Below are positions 23,923 through 32,678 of a DNA stretch of 33,533 nt, piece by piece (position 1 is the stretch's first letter; each line of letters starts with the position of its first letter). The translations under genes and the position numbers were made by a program. The stretch lies in contig JAGBSX010000020.1 of the NCBI GenBank assembly GCA_017631635.1, positions 1 to 33,533 of the forward strand, given 5' to 3'. The notes under the pieces were generated by a model. That model saw only the letters and a list, made by a program, of their open reading frames with translations. It did not search any database and had not been told where the DNA came from. The DNA is from Clostridia bacterium. Lineage in GTDB: Bacteria > Bacillota > Clostridia > Christensenellales > RUG350.

Positions 23923-24732
23923 TTATTTTTTAAGTATTTTCGTGATTATCCACACCTGAAGTCTGTGTGGTAGGATATTTAATATCCTAAGCAGTATATT
24001 TCTATTGATATTGTACACGTACCTAGGTCGCTTAGCAGATAGAGCCTTGGCTACTAGTCGGGCTATGCGTGAGGGGTGTATATTCTTATTCTCCACACTA
24101 TCTACTATCGCCTTGAACCTCACGGCGTTGGTGTCGTAGAGAGTAGTTTTGCCTACGAATTTGTCTAGCGCCGTCTGCGAATCCCCTAATAGTCCCGTGT
24201 CCGTAGCTCCTGGTCGTAGGATACTCACGTGTATACCTAGTAGATTTAGTTCGTGACGAAGTGAAAACGCGTATCTCTCTATAGCCGTCTTGGTGATAGC
24301 GTATAGACCTGTAAACGGTAGTGGCATGAGTGGGGCTAGTTCGCTACTAGTCACTATCACTCGGCTACCCTCTCTCATGAGTCCTATCATAGCACGATTG
24401 AGCAAGTATACCGAATACAAGTTGACTTCAAATATTCTCCTAAATCTCTCCTCATCCACCTCTACTAGCGAATCTAGGTCATACATGCCTGCTTGGTGAA
24501 CTATGGCGTAGAGGGATATATCTCTCTTGCGTAGTTTGGTCGCTAGTCTACCTATAGCCTTGCTGTCGGTGAGGTCTATGCGCACGCACTCCACTCCCTC
24601 TATCTTGACTGGCTTGAGGTCTAATCCTATCACGCTGTAGCCTGCATCTCGTAGGTATATAGCAGTCTCTCTGCCCATACCTCCTGCTACTCCCGTGACT
24701 ATTACGTATTTAGTTGTAGTTGTCTTATCCAT
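23923..24732 (-). CDS. Short-chain dehydrogenase/reductase
   Basis: A 269-residue classical SDR. The nucleotide-binding motif is TGVAGGMGRET near residue 13, followed by VIGLDLKP with an acidic residue that favours NAD. The usual NNAG motif is replaced by HQAG (residues near 83). The catalytic Ser is in VTSSELAPL, and Tyr and Lys are in YAITK near residue 154. The C-terminus adds a basic, hydrophobic helix (LLRILNILPHRLQVWIITKIL), as seen in membrane-associated lipid or steroid SDRs. Substrate unknown. The start lacks a ribosome binding site and lies six bases from a -10 box, suggesting a leaderless message. It appears to be cotranscribed with the LRR gene. Confidence 0.85.
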   Translation of the reverse strand: MDKTTTTKYVIVTGVAGGMGRETAIYLRDAGYSVIGLDLKPVKIEGVECVRIDLTDSKAIGRLATKLRKRDISLYAIVHQAGMYDLDSLVEVDEERFRRIFEVNLYSVYLLNRAMIGLMREGSRVIVTSSELAPLMPLPFTGLYAITKTAIERYAFSLRHELNLLGIHVSILRPGATDTGLLGDSQTALDKFVGKTTLYDTNAVRFKAIVDSVENKNIHPSRIARLVAKALSAKRPRYVYNINRNILLRILNILPHRLQVWIITKILKK

Positions 24733-24738
24733 AGGTAC

Positions 24739-24768
24739 ATATTACACCCAAACACCTCAAAAATGCAA
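24739..24768 (-). promoter_or_regulatory. Promoter of the SDR gene, probably leaderless
   Basis: On the minus strand TTGCAT (24763-24768), 18 bases, TAATAT (24739-24744), then only six bases to the ATG at 24732. Confidence 0.5.
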
Positions 24769-24805
24769 GCAGTAGAGATATATTCGTACTTTTGTTTAAA
24801 ATTAG

Positions 24806-24834
24806 TTGAGATATTTGTCCCAAAGTTTTATAAT
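24806..24834 (+). promoter_or_regulatory. Promoter of the DUF5058 / M20 peptidase operon
   Basis: TTGAGA (24806-24811), 17 bases, perfect TATAAT (24829-24834). AAGGAG (24851-24856) precedes the ATG. Confidence 0.75.
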
Positions 24835-24863
24835 ATAATCATCAACAATCAAGGAGATAAAAG

Positions 24864-25637
24864 ATGAAGGTATTTAATATGCTCTCTGCTATTGATTTTT
24901 CATCCAACTCTATCATACTCTACGTGATAGTGGCGTTGATAATACTAGTAGTGCTAGGGCAATCTATTTATTTTTTGATACGCGCGTACAAGCGTGCGAA
25001 AGAAAAAGGTATGGATATGTCAAAAATCAAAAAGACTATATCCTCTGCAGCGATATTCACAATAGCGCCTGCCGTATCTATACTCATAGGCGTACTAGTG
25101 CTGTCCAAGAGTCTAGGCGTGCCATTTTCGTGGCTAAGACTATCCGTCATAGGTTCTCTATCGTATGAGACTACTGCCGCCGCGTCTGCTCTAGATGCTC
25201 TAGGCAAGTCTATGAGCGAACTTATCTCTGATCCTAACGTATTCGTCACTATCGCTTGGATAATGACCATAGGTATCATACTCTCTCTAGTACTCACCCC
25301 TATCCTCACCAAGAAGATACAAGGTGGACTAAAAAATATGGAGACCAAAGATAAAAAATGGACGGAGATACTCAACAACGCTATGTTCGTAGGTATGATA
25401 TCTGCATTTTTGGGATTTGTATTTGGAGACGTGCATCTAGTATTTGGCGGAGACACCTCCGGTCTCACTCCTGTTTGCGTAATGGCTGTGTCTGCTATAA
25501 CTATGTGCATATGTGGATTGCTATCATCAAAGTTTAAGATCAAGTGGATAACTGATTACGCAGTACCATTTAGTCTAATAGTAGGTATGATATCTGCTAT
25601 ACCTATCACTAGTCTGCTAGGCGCTTGGGCAGGTTAA
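24864..25637 (+). CDS. DUF5058-like multi-pass membrane protein
   Basis: A 257-residue integral membrane protein with about six or seven hydrophobic segments (near 18-40, 55-75, 128-150, 175-195, 205-222, 235-255). The stretch LRLSVIGSLSYETTAAASALDALGKS between segments 2 and 3 recalls the DUF5058 family, whose function is not established as far as I know. A basic loop (KRAKEKGMDMSKIKK) follows the first segment. It is the first gene of a plus-strand operon with another membrane protein (13 bases downstream) and an M20 peptidase, so a transporter half for a peptide or N-acyl amino acid is a reasonable guess. Family assignment is from memory of the motif. Confidence 0.7.
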   Translation: MKVFNMLSAIDFSSNSIILYVIVALIILVVLGQSIYFLIRAYKRAKEKGMDMSKIKKTISSAAIFTIAPAVSILIGVLVLSKSLGVPFSWLRLSVIGSLSYETTAAASALDALGKSMSELISDPNVFVTIAWIMTIGIILSLVLTPILTKKIQGGLKNMETKDKKWTEILNNAMFVGMISAFLGFVFGDVHLVFGGDTSGLTPVCVMAVSAITMCICGLLSSKFKIKWITDYAVPFSLIVGMISAIPITSLLGAWAG

Positions 25638-25650
25638 AAAGGAGGCAATT

Positions 25651-26331
25651 ATGAACAAATCTAACAAAACTCAACTCTCATATATGGATAGCGTGCACCG
25701 TGACGGTCGTATATGGTGCTGTATCATAATCGCTATACTACTACTCGTACCTATCTCCATATCCTTGATATGGGGTGCTACTCCTATATTCTCTACGGAG
25801 GTACTAGTGGGCTTTGGAGGTCTACTACTTATGTACTGGCCAGTAGGTGCGATAGAGGTATTTACATACGTGCCTATGCTAGGATCAGGTGGTTCTTATC
25901 TAGCGTTTGTCACAGGTAATATCGCCAATCTCAAACTACCTTGCGCCCTAGATGCTCTAGACAAAAACGGCGTCAAGGCAGGTACTGAAGAGGGGGATAT
26001 CATATCAACTATCGCTATCGCAGTATCTAGCATAGTCACTACTCTCATAGTAGCGCTAGGCGTCATACTCATAGTACCACTATCTCCTATCCTCGAAAAT
26101 CCTGCTCTCAATCCAGCATTTGACTGTATGATACCTGCACTATTCGGTGGACTAGCAGTAGTATTTATCTCTAAAAATGCAAAACTATCCATAGCACCTA
26201 TCATACTAATGCTAGCGCTATGTATATTCGTCCCTGCTCTACCAAATCTAGGTATAGGCGTGATGGTCATCATAGGAGTACTATTCACTCTACTAGTCGC
26301 TCGCATTATGTACAAGAAAAATTGGCTATAA
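25651..26331 (+). CDS. Multi-pass membrane protein, partner of the DUF5058-like protein
   Basis: A 226-residue protein with about six hydrophobic segments. After a polar N-terminus (residues 1-22) the segments are near 23-42, 48-72, 125-150, 165-180, 183-200 and 202-220. A conserved-looking loop GSGGSYLAFVTGNIANLKLPCALDA (near 77-101) ends in a helix with the same CALDAL-like ending that the upstream protein has (SALDALGKS), so the two may be distant relatives forming a heteromeric channel or transporter. No ATPase or known transporter motif is visible. GGAGG precedes the ATG. The M20 peptidase gene follows 16 bases later. Confidence 0.7.
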   Translation: MNKSNKTQLSYMDSVHRDGRIWCCIIIAILLLVPISISLIWGATPIFSTEVLVGFGGLLLMYWPVGAIEVFTYVPMLGSGGSYLAFVTGNIANLKLPCALDALDKNGVKAGTEEGDIISTIAIAVSSIVTTLIVALGVILIVPLSPILENPALNPAFDCMIPALFGGLAVVFISKNAKLSIAPIILMLALCIFVPALPNLGIGVMVIIGVLFTLLVARIMYKKNWL

Positions 26332-26347
26332 TAGGTAGGAGAATATT

Positions 26348-27793
26348 ATGTGGATTTATATACTAATAGCACTCGCTATCGCACTACTCACACTACTCAC
26401 GGTGATAGTCGTGCGAACTATATCCTTTAAGCCTGTCAATATCAGCAAGCCTGCCATTATCCCTATCGAATTTGACAAGGACAAGGCTGTGTACAATCTC
26501 CAACAACTAGTCAAATGCAAGACGGTATCTTATCGTGACAGTTCGCTAGAAGATAGCGCAGAGTTTGACAAATTGGTAGCGCTATTGCCTACGCTATATC
26601 CCTCCGTACACCAAAACTGCACCCTCACTACCCTAGAGGATAGAGGTCTACTCTATCTATGGAAAGGCAAAGACGACACCTACTCCCCTGCAGTACTCAT
26701 GGCGCATTACGACGTAGTACCAGTAGTCGAAGAGGGCTGGGACGAGCCTGCATTTGAGGGCATCATCAAAGACGGCGTACTATGGGGCAGAGGTACACTA
26801 GATACCAAAGTGACTATGAACGCTATACTCACTGCAGCCGACCACCTCATAGCAGAGGGATTCGTGCCTGATAGAGATATCTATTTCGCCTTTTCGGGAA
26901 ATGAAGAGATAAATGGTAGAGGTGCTATAGGGATAGTAGATTATTTTGAAAAAGAGGGTATCACACCATCTTTCGTACTAGACGAGGGTGGCGCTGTGGT
27001 AGAGAACGTCTTCCCTGGTGTCAAAGCCCCCTGTGGTATGATAGGTATCGCCGAAAAGGGTATGATAGACCTACGCTACACTATCAAGTCTAGTGGTGGT
27101 CACGCATCTGCTCCCAAGCCTCACACTCCAGTAGGAGAATTGTCCCAAGTGTGTGTGAATATCGAAAACAAACCTTTCAAATCTCATCTAACTCCACCTG
27201 TGGCGAAGATGTTTGACACTCTAGGTAGACACTCAAATATAGTTTATCGTATGATATTTGCCAATATGTGGCTATTTGGAGGACTACTAGACGGTATATG
27301 CAAAAAGAGTGGTGGCGAACTAAACGCTCTAATGCGTACTACCGTGGCATTTACTCAAATGCAAGGTAGCCAAGCATCAAATGTAATACCACCAGAGGCT
27401 AGTATGGTGTCAAATATACGACTAAATCCTCACGATACTATGGATAGTGCCGTAGAGTATATCAAAAAGGTGGCTGACAACGACAATCTTGATATTAGCA
27501 TAATATCTGGCGTCAACCCAAGCCGTATATCTCGTACCGATTGTGAGGGGTACAGCAAAGTAGCACAGGCAGTATCTTCTACTTGGGTAGGTAGCATAGT
27601 GACACCTTACCTAATGATGCAATGCTCCGATTCTCGCCACTATGGTCGTATCAGCGACAAGGTGTATAGATTTTCTGCTATGGACCTCACCAAAGAAGAA
27701 CGCTCTTCCATACACGGTCACAACGAACGAATTAGACTAGAGACCATAGCCAAGGCAACAGAGTTTTATATAAGACTAATGCGTAGTTGCTAA
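26348..27793 (+). CDS. M20 family peptidase/carboxypeptidase with N-terminal membrane anchor
   Basis: A 481-residue M20 metallopeptidase similar to the PM20D1/carboxypeptidase S group. Residues 3-24 form one membrane helix, probably an uncleaved anchor. Metal and catalytic residues are all visible: AHYDVVPV (His and catalytic Asp), GRGTLDTK (bridging Asp), NEEINGRGA (catalytic Glu and metal Glu), LDEGG (metal Asp) and a late His in SIHGHNE. The dimerisation domain contains SSGGHASAPKPHTPVG. These enzymes hydrolyse dipeptides or N-acyl amino acids. In an operon with two membrane proteins it may act on material entering or leaving through them. AGGAG precedes the ATG, and a shared terminator follows. 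Confidence 0.88.
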   Translation: MWIYILIALAIALLTLLTVIVVRTISFKPVNISKPAIIPIEFDKDKAVYNLQQLVKCKTVSYRDSSLEDSAEFDKLVALLPTLYPSVHQNCTLTTLEDRGLLYLWKGKDDTYSPAVLMAHYDVVPVVEEGWDEPAFEGIIKDGVLWGRGTLDTKVTMNAILTAADHLIAEGFVPDRDIYFAFSGNEEINGRGAIGIVDYFEKEGITPSFVLDEGGAVVENVFPGVKAPCGMIGIAEKGMIDLRYTIKSSGGHASAPKPHTPVGELSQVCVNIENKPFKSHLTPPVAKMFDTLGRHSNIVYRMIFANMWLFGGLLDGICKKSGGELNALMRTTVAFTQMQGSQASNVIPPEASMVSNIRLNPHDTMDSAVEYIKKVADNDNLDISIISGVNPSRISRTDCEGYSKVAQAVSSTWVGSIVTPYLMMQCSDSRHYGRISDKVYRFSAMDLTKEERSSIHGHNERIRLETIAKATEFYIRLMRSC

Positions 27794-27800
27794 AAACAAT

Positions 27801-27838
27801 AAAAAATAGCGTGTAGTATCTACTATACGCTATTTTAT
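27801..27838. terminator. Bidirectional terminator between M20 peptidase and pdp
   Basis: A 14-bp stem AATAGCGTGTAGTA / TACTATACGCTATT (27805-27818 and 27821-27834, one G-T pair) with A-rich and T-rich flanks. It serves the convergent genes on both strands. Confidence 0.85.
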
Positions 27839-27847
27839 TTTGTCATC

Positions 27848-29149
27848 TTATCTAACCTCGCCTAGGATTATATCTCTAGTAGGTGGTGGAGTATCGCTAA
27901 TGATAGTCGCATCTAGTAGCATATCCCTAGCATCATCCATTAGGCTCATATCATCTGCGTACAATGTGGCTATCACCTCGCCACTACGGACACTATCTCC
28001 TACTTTCTTGGAGAGAATTATACCTGCATTATAACTAATGCTATCACTCTTGGTTCGCCTGCCTGCTCCTAGGTGTAGCGCTATCTTGCCATACGCCTCG
28101 GCATCTTGGCTATATATATAGCCACTCTGCTCGCTGAGTACCTCTACGCTGTATCTAGCACGGAGCAACTTGTCCTCATCATCTATGAGAGATACGTCCC
28201 CACCTTGCGCTATCACCATTTGCCTAAACTTCTCATACGCTCTGCCACTATCTATGGCCTCTATGCACTTCTCTTCGCACCTAGAGATATCCTCTGCCGT
28301 ATACAAGTGCAACATATGCGCACTTAGACATATGCACAATCGTCTGAGGTCATCTACCTGTTTGCCTTTGAGTACCTCTATCGCTTCTCTCACTTCGAGA
28401 GCATTGCCTATGGCGTAGCCTAGAGGAGAATTCATATCCGTAATGATAGCGACAGTCTTCTTGCCTGCCATAGCACCTATATCTACCATAGCCCTAGCGA
28501 GTGTGGTGCTATCCTCTATACTCTTCATAAACGCACCCTTGCCACACTTGACGTCTAGTACTATACCGTCGTCTGCCATAGCAAGTTTTTTGCCCATTAT
28601 ACTAGAGGCTATGAGAGGTATACTGTCTACCGTGGCAGTCACGTCTCTGAGAGCATACAATCTCTTGTCTAGTGGGGCTATCTCGGCTGTCTGCCCTATG
28701 ATACATAGTCCTATATCGTTGACTATACTCTCAAATTTGTCCCTATCTATCGACACCTCAAATGAGTCTATGGACTCTAGTTTATCTATCGTGCCTCCCG
28801 TGTGTCCTAGTCCTCTGCCACTCATCTTGGCGACTTTGACACCCAAAGACGCTACGATAGGGGCGACTATGAGAGAGGTCTTGTCTCCTACTCCACCCGT
28901 ACTGTGTTTGTCTACTCTAAATCCCTCTATACCCTCAAAGTCTAGCACGTCACCAGAATCTCTGATAGCCATAGTAAGAGAGTGAGTCTCTTCGCTAGTC
29001 ATACCACGCAAACATATAGCCATGAGAAGTGCAGAGACCTGATAGTCCTCTACCTCCCCCTCTAGGTATGCTCGCATAAACTCCCTAATTTGTTCGTCGG
29101 TGAGAGTGCCTCCATTTTTCTTGATATCTATGATATCGTACGCTCTCAT
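27848..29149 (-). CDS. pdp: Pyrimidine-nucleoside phosphorylase
   Basis: A 433-residue enzyme of the DeoA/Pdp family that splits thymidine, deoxyuridine or uridine with phosphate. The signature KHSTGGVGDKTSL is near residue 82, followed by MSGRGLGHTGGTIDKLES. The length and Gram-positive context favour the broad-specificity Pdp over strict thymidine phosphorylase DeoA. ATGA overlap with cdd indicates translational coupling. Together with cdd, deoD and deoC it forms a nucleoside salvage operon that turns deoxynucleosides into bases and deoxyribose 1-phosphate. A phosphopentomutase gene is not in the window. Confidence 0.92.
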   Translation of the reverse strand: MRAYDIIDIKKNGGTLTDEQIREFMRAYLEGEVEDYQVSALLMAICLRGMTSEETHSLTMAIRDSGDVLDFEGIEGFRVDKHSTGGVGDKTSLIVAPIVASLGVKVAKMSGRGLGHTGGTIDKLESIDSFEVSIDRDKFESIVNDIGLCIIGQTAEIAPLDKRLYALRDVTATVDSIPLIASSIMGKKLAMADDGIVLDVKCGKGAFMKSIEDSTTLARAMVDIGAMAGKKTVAIITDMNSPLGYAIGNALEVREAIEVLKGKQVDDLRRLCICLSAHMLHLYTAEDISRCEEKCIEAIDSGRAYEKFRQMVIAQGGDVSLIDDEDKLLRARYSVEVLSEQSGYIYSQDAEAYGKIALHLGAGRRTKSDSISYNAGIILSKKVGDSVRSGEVIATLYADDMSLMDDARDMLLDATIISDTPPPTRDIILGEVR

Positions 29150-29547
29150 AAATCCTCCTTGCCAAAAGTCGCTGGTGCGATCTCGCTAAAATTACGCACG
29201 GTATAACTATCTCCCTCGACTAATATCACCTTGGTATCTGCATCAAAAAATTCGCTGAGAGTTTGCACACATATACCACAAGGGTAGCAAGGTTTGAGCA
29301 CCTCTTCTCCCTCTTTAGCGCCTGCTATGGCGATAGCCTCGAAGGTATTCTCCCCCTCTATGATAGCCCTAGATATTGCCACTCTCTCTGCGCATATGGT
29401 AGCGCCAAAACTAGCATTTTCGATATTAGTACCCTCATACACCTCGCCACTTCGCGCGAGTAGAGCCACTCCTACTGTGAAATGCGAATATGGTGCATAA
29501 GCCTTGCTCCTCATCTCTAGCGCTATCTTCGCTAATTTGTCGTACAT
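29146..29547 (-). CDS. cdd: Cytidine deaminase
   Basis: A 133-residue homotetramer-type cytidine deaminase. Zinc ligands and the catalytic Glu are in CAERVAISRAI and PCGICVQTLSEF. A GTG two codons upstream is in frame, but AGGAG is spaced for the ATG at 29547. It converts cytidine or deoxycytidine to the uridine forms used by the pdp product encoded next, which overlaps it by four bases. Confidence 0.93.
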   Translation of the reverse strand: MYDKLAKIALEMRSKAYAPYSHFTVGVALLARSGEVYEGTNIENASFGATICAERVAISRAIIEGENTFEAIAIAGAKEGEEVLKPCYPCGICVQTLSEFFDADTKVILVEGDSYTVRNFSEIAPATFGKEDL

Positions 29548-29555
29548 ATTCACTC

Positions 29556-30263
29556 CTATTTGGCTACTTCAAGCGCCAACTTCATCATATCGTCAAAACT
29601 TCTCTCCCTCTCTAGTGAGGACAAAGATAGCGAGGTGTCTAGCACCGAATCACTCACGGTACATATCGTCAAGGCTCGCTTGCCTAGTCTCATAGCATTG
29701 AGATATAGCGCAGTAGTCTCCATCTCTACACCTAGTACGCCCATCTTGGCAAAAGATAGTGTGTCCTCGACGTCTTCGGTATAGAAAGTATCCGAAGATA
29801 GTATATTGCCTACGTGATATGGTAGCGAATGCTCCTCACAATAATTCACAGCCTCTACCATTAGTTGATAGTCAGCGATAGGAGACACGTATCCTGCTAG
29901 TTTGAATTGGCTAGCATAGTTGGAGTTTGTGCAAGCAGATTGGGCTATGACTATATCCCTCAACTTGACGTCCTCTCTAATACTACCTATACTGCCTACT
30001 CTAATGATAGTCTCTACTCCAAAAAACTTGAATAGTTCATAACTATATATACCCATAGCAGGCATACCCATACCTGATGCCATCACAGATACTCTCTTGC
30101 CCTCATAGTATCCTGTGTAGCCTTGCACTCCTCTCACGTTGTTGACAAGTACTGCATTGTCTAGATAGGTCTCTGCTATATATTTGGCTCGTAGTGGGTC
30201 TCCCGGCATTAGCACGGTTGATGCGAAATCTCCTACGTTTGCCGATATGTGTGGTGTCGACAT
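29556..30263 (-). CDS. deoD: Purine-nucleoside phosphorylase, E. coli DeoD type
   Basis: A 235-residue hexameric-type PNP. Motifs are LMPGDPLRAKYIAET, GMGMPAMGIYSYELF, GVEMETTALY and the catalytic Asp in TVSDSVLD. It cleaves purine (deoxy)nucleosides with phosphate. GAGGAGG precedes the ATG, and the gap to deoC is 11 bases. Confidence 0.94.
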   Translation of the reverse strand: MSTPHISANVGDFASTVLMPGDPLRAKYIAETYLDNAVLVNNVRGVQGYTGYYEGKRVSVMASGMGMPAMGIYSYELFKFFGVETIIRVGSIGSIREDVKLRDIVIAQSACTNSNYASQFKLAGYVSPIADYQLMVEAVNYCEEHSLPYHVGNILSSDTFYTEDVEDTLSFAKMGVLGVEMETTALYLNAMRLGKRALTICTVSDSVLDTSLSLSSLERERSFDDMMKLALEVAK

Positions 30264-30274
30264 AAATTACCTCC

Positions 30275-30961
30275 TCAATACTCTGTGTCTAGTATCGCAG
30301 ATACTTCTGCGCTCATTTGTTTGACTATCTTGACGATACGACTAGTGCCTAGTCTGTCTGCTCCTATCTCTATATAATTCTCTGCATCTTCTAGAGTGGA
30401 TATACCTCCAGATGCTTTGACTTTGACTGACTTGTCTACGTTGTCCACGAGCAATTTGACGTCCTTAGGCGTAGCGCCTCCACCATTAAATCCTGTGGAG
30501 GTCTTGATATAATCTGCCCCAGCCTCGCTGACTATACGACATAGTCGTATCTTCTCTTCGTCAGTTAGTTGACTAGTCTCTATGATGACCTTGAGTATAT
30601 ATCCCTCGCTAGCACTACGCACAGCCTTGATATCCTCTAGCACCTCGTCCATCTTGCCACTCTTGACTAGTCCTATATTGATGACCATATCTATCTCGCT
30701 AGCACCGTCCTCTATCGCCTGCTTGGTCTCGGCGACCTTGACGGAGGTGGCGCTATATCCATTTGGAAATCCTATCACCGTGCATATAGGCAATCTATCT
30801 CCTAGATACCCTCTACACACTCTCACCCAACTAGGTGGTATACATACGCTAGCCACACCATATCTCAGTCCGTCGTCGCATAGAGAGAGTATATCTCTCT
30901 CGCTAGCAGTAGGAGTTAGCAAAGTATGGTCGCATCTACTCAATATATCTACGATATTCAT
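30275..30961 (-). CDS. deoC: Deoxyribose-phosphate aldolase
   Basis: A 228-residue class I aldolase that splits deoxyribose 5-phosphate to glyceraldehyde 3-phosphate and acetaldehyde. The Schiff-base lysine lies in YIKTSTGFNGGGAT, a second lysine in VKASGGI, and an active-site stretch is KVIIETSQL. GGGAGAG precedes the ATG at 30961; an upstream in-frame TTG is rejected. It is the first gene of the deoC-deoD-cdd-pdp operon and feeds carbon to the glycolytic enzymes encoded just upstream. Confidence 0.94.
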   Translation of the reverse strand: MNIVDILSRCDHTLLTPTASERDILSLCDDGLRYGVASVCIPPSWVRVCRGYLGDRLPICTVIGFPNGYSATSVKVAETKQAIEDGASEIDMVINIGLVKSGKMDEVLEDIKAVRSASEGYILKVIIETSQLTDEEKIRLCRIVSEAGADYIKTSTGFNGGGATPKDVKLLVDNVDKSVKVKASGGISTLEDAENYIEIGADRLGTSRIVKIVKQMSAEVSAILDTEY

Positions 30962-30990
30962 AAAAATCTCTCCCAAACTGTATTATATTC

Positions 30991-31020
30991 ATTATATCAA
31001 ACAAAACGGTAGTATCGCAA
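30991..31020 (-). promoter_or_regulatory. Promoter of the deo operon
   Basis: On the minus strand TTGCGA (31015-31020), 18 bases, perfect TATAAT (30991-30996), about 30 bases before the deoC start. Confidence 0.65.
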
Positions 31021-31042
31021 CGAAATGAGTATTTATCTACAA

Positions 31043-31078
31043 AAAAAATCGCATTACGGTTAGGTAATACGATTTTTT
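31043..31078. terminator. Terminator after gpmI (works in both orientations)
   Basis: Stem AATCGCATTAC / GTAATACGATT (31047-31057 and 31064-31074, one mismatch/wobble pair), extended by flanking A and T runs on either side. It separates the glycolytic operon from the deo promoter. Confidence 0.87.
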
Positions 31079-31083
31079 GTCTC

Positions 31084-32613
31084 TTATTTAACTATTAGAC
31101 TCTCTCCAGTCATCTCCACAGGCTTGTCTAGTCCCATCATCTCGAGAAGCGTAGGGGCTATATCGCATAGTCTACCACCCTCCTTGAGCGCCTTGACCTC
31201 GTCGCTAACTGCGATAAGTGGTACAGGGTTGGTGGTGTGTGCTGTAAATGGAGAACCATCTTCTTCAAACATACAGTCGGCGTTGCCGTGGTCTGCTGTG
31301 ACTAGCGCTTGACCTCCAGTCTTGAGGATAGCATCTATCACTTGGGATAGACAATCGTCTACTGCGTCTACTGCCTTGATAGCGGCATCCATATTGCCTG
31401 TGTGTCCTACCATATCACAGTTGGCGAAGTTGAGTATCATCACGTCGTACTTGCCACTAGCGATTAGTTCGACTGCCTTATCCTTGACCTCGTATGCGCT
31501 CATCTCAGGCTTGAGGTCGTAGGTGGCTACGCTAGGCGACTTGATGAGTTCTCTATCCTCTCCCTCGTTTGGAGTCTCTACTCCACCGTTGAAGAAGAAA
31601 GTGACGTGAGCATATTTCTCCGTCTCTGCTATACGTAGTTGAGTCTTGCCCATCTTGGCTAGGTATTCTCCTAGGGTGTTGGTGAGAGAAGTAGGCTTGT
31701 ACGCTATCTCCCAACCTTCAAATGATGCGTCGTATCTAGTGAGACCTACGAAGGTAGTATTCAAAAATCCTTTGACTCTATCAAACTTGTCAAAATCTCT
31801 CTCGATAAAAGCGCGAGTAATCTCTCTCGCTCTATCAGGACGGAAGTTCATAAATACTACGCTGTCATTGACGTCTACTTGGGTATTCTCGCCCTCGTAG
31901 TCTATGACGGTAGGTAGGATAAATTCGTCGGTGACGCCATTGTCATAACTGTCTTGCATAACTTGTACAGGACATACGGCGTGCTCGCCCACTCCGTCTA
32001 CGATAGCATTATAAGCCTTGACTAGTCTCTCCCAACGATTGTCTCTATCCATAGCATAGTATCTGCCCTCGATAGTGGCTATCTTGCCTACTCCTATCTC
32101 CTCCATCTTGACCATAAGGTCACGGATAAAGTCGATACCACTAGTAGGAGACACGTCTCTACCATCCATAAAACAATGTACGTATACCTTGTCTAGTCCT
32201 TGCATCTTGGCTAGTCGTAGCATAGCGTATATATGCTCTATGTGAGAGTGTACTCCACCGTCGCTGAGTAGTCCCATTATATGCAATTTGCCACCATTTG
32301 ATTTGACGTTGTCAATAGCCTTCAAAAACGCCTCGTTCTCAAAGAAGTCTCCGTCCTTGATAGACTTGGTGACACGTGTAAGTTCTTGATAAACTATACG
32401 GCCTGCTCCCATATTGAGGTGTCCTACCTCACTATTGCCCATTTGTCCATCAGGTAGTCCTACGTCCATACCACTAGCACCTATCTCTACGTGAGCGTAG
32501 TCTCTCATCAATGACTTGATATAAGGTGTACCACTACGATAGATAGCGTTGCAATCGGTATTGGGGTTTGAACCAAATCCGTCTAGTATAATCAATGCGT
32601 TGATTTTCTTCAT
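31084..32613 (-). CDS. gpmI: Cofactor-independent (Mn-dependent) phosphoglycerate mutase
   Basis: A 509-residue iPGM of normal length, interconverting 3- and 2-phosphoglycerate. The alkaline-phosphatase-like metal site begins LIILDGFGSNP. The catalytic serine is in GNSEVGHLNMGAGR near residue 60, and later ligands are in MVGHTGN and TADHGNAD. AGGAG precedes the ATG. It follows tpiA by 65 bases and ends the operon; enolase and GAPDH are not in the window on this side. Confidence 0.95.
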   Translation of the reverse strand: MKKINALIILDGFGSNPNTDCNAIYRSGTPYIKSLMRDYAHVEIGASGMDVGLPDGQMGNSEVGHLNMGAGRIVYQELTRVTKSIKDGDFFENEAFLKAIDNVKSNGGKLHIMGLLSDGGVHSHIEHIYAMLRLAKMQGLDKVYVHCFMDGRDVSPTSGIDFIRDLMVKMEEIGVGKIATIEGRYYAMDRDNRWERLVKAYNAIVDGVGEHAVCPVQVMQDSYDNGVTDEFILPTVIDYEGENTQVDVNDSVVFMNFRPDRAREITRAFIERDFDKFDRVKGFLNTTFVGLTRYDASFEGWEIAYKPTSLTNTLGEYLAKMGKTQLRIAETEKYAHVTFFFNGGVETPNEGEDRELIKSPSVATYDLKPEMSAYEVKDKAVELIASGKYDVMILNFANCDMVGHTGNMDAAIKAVDAVDDCLSQVIDAILKTGGQALVTADHGNADCMFEEDGSPFTAHTTNPVPLIAVSDEVKALKEGGRLCDIAPTLLEMMGLDKPVEMTGESLIVK

Positions 32614-32678
32614 AATAACTCCTATTAGTCAAAATAAATTAGAAAAAAGGGGAAAGTCTGCGCTCTCCCCATACAATA

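Noticed and set aside
28443..28985. Plus-strand open frame of 180 codons inside pdp
   Set aside because: A shadow of pdp: low-complexity Ser/Leu-rich translation, no ribosome binding site, and pdp is complete on the other strand.
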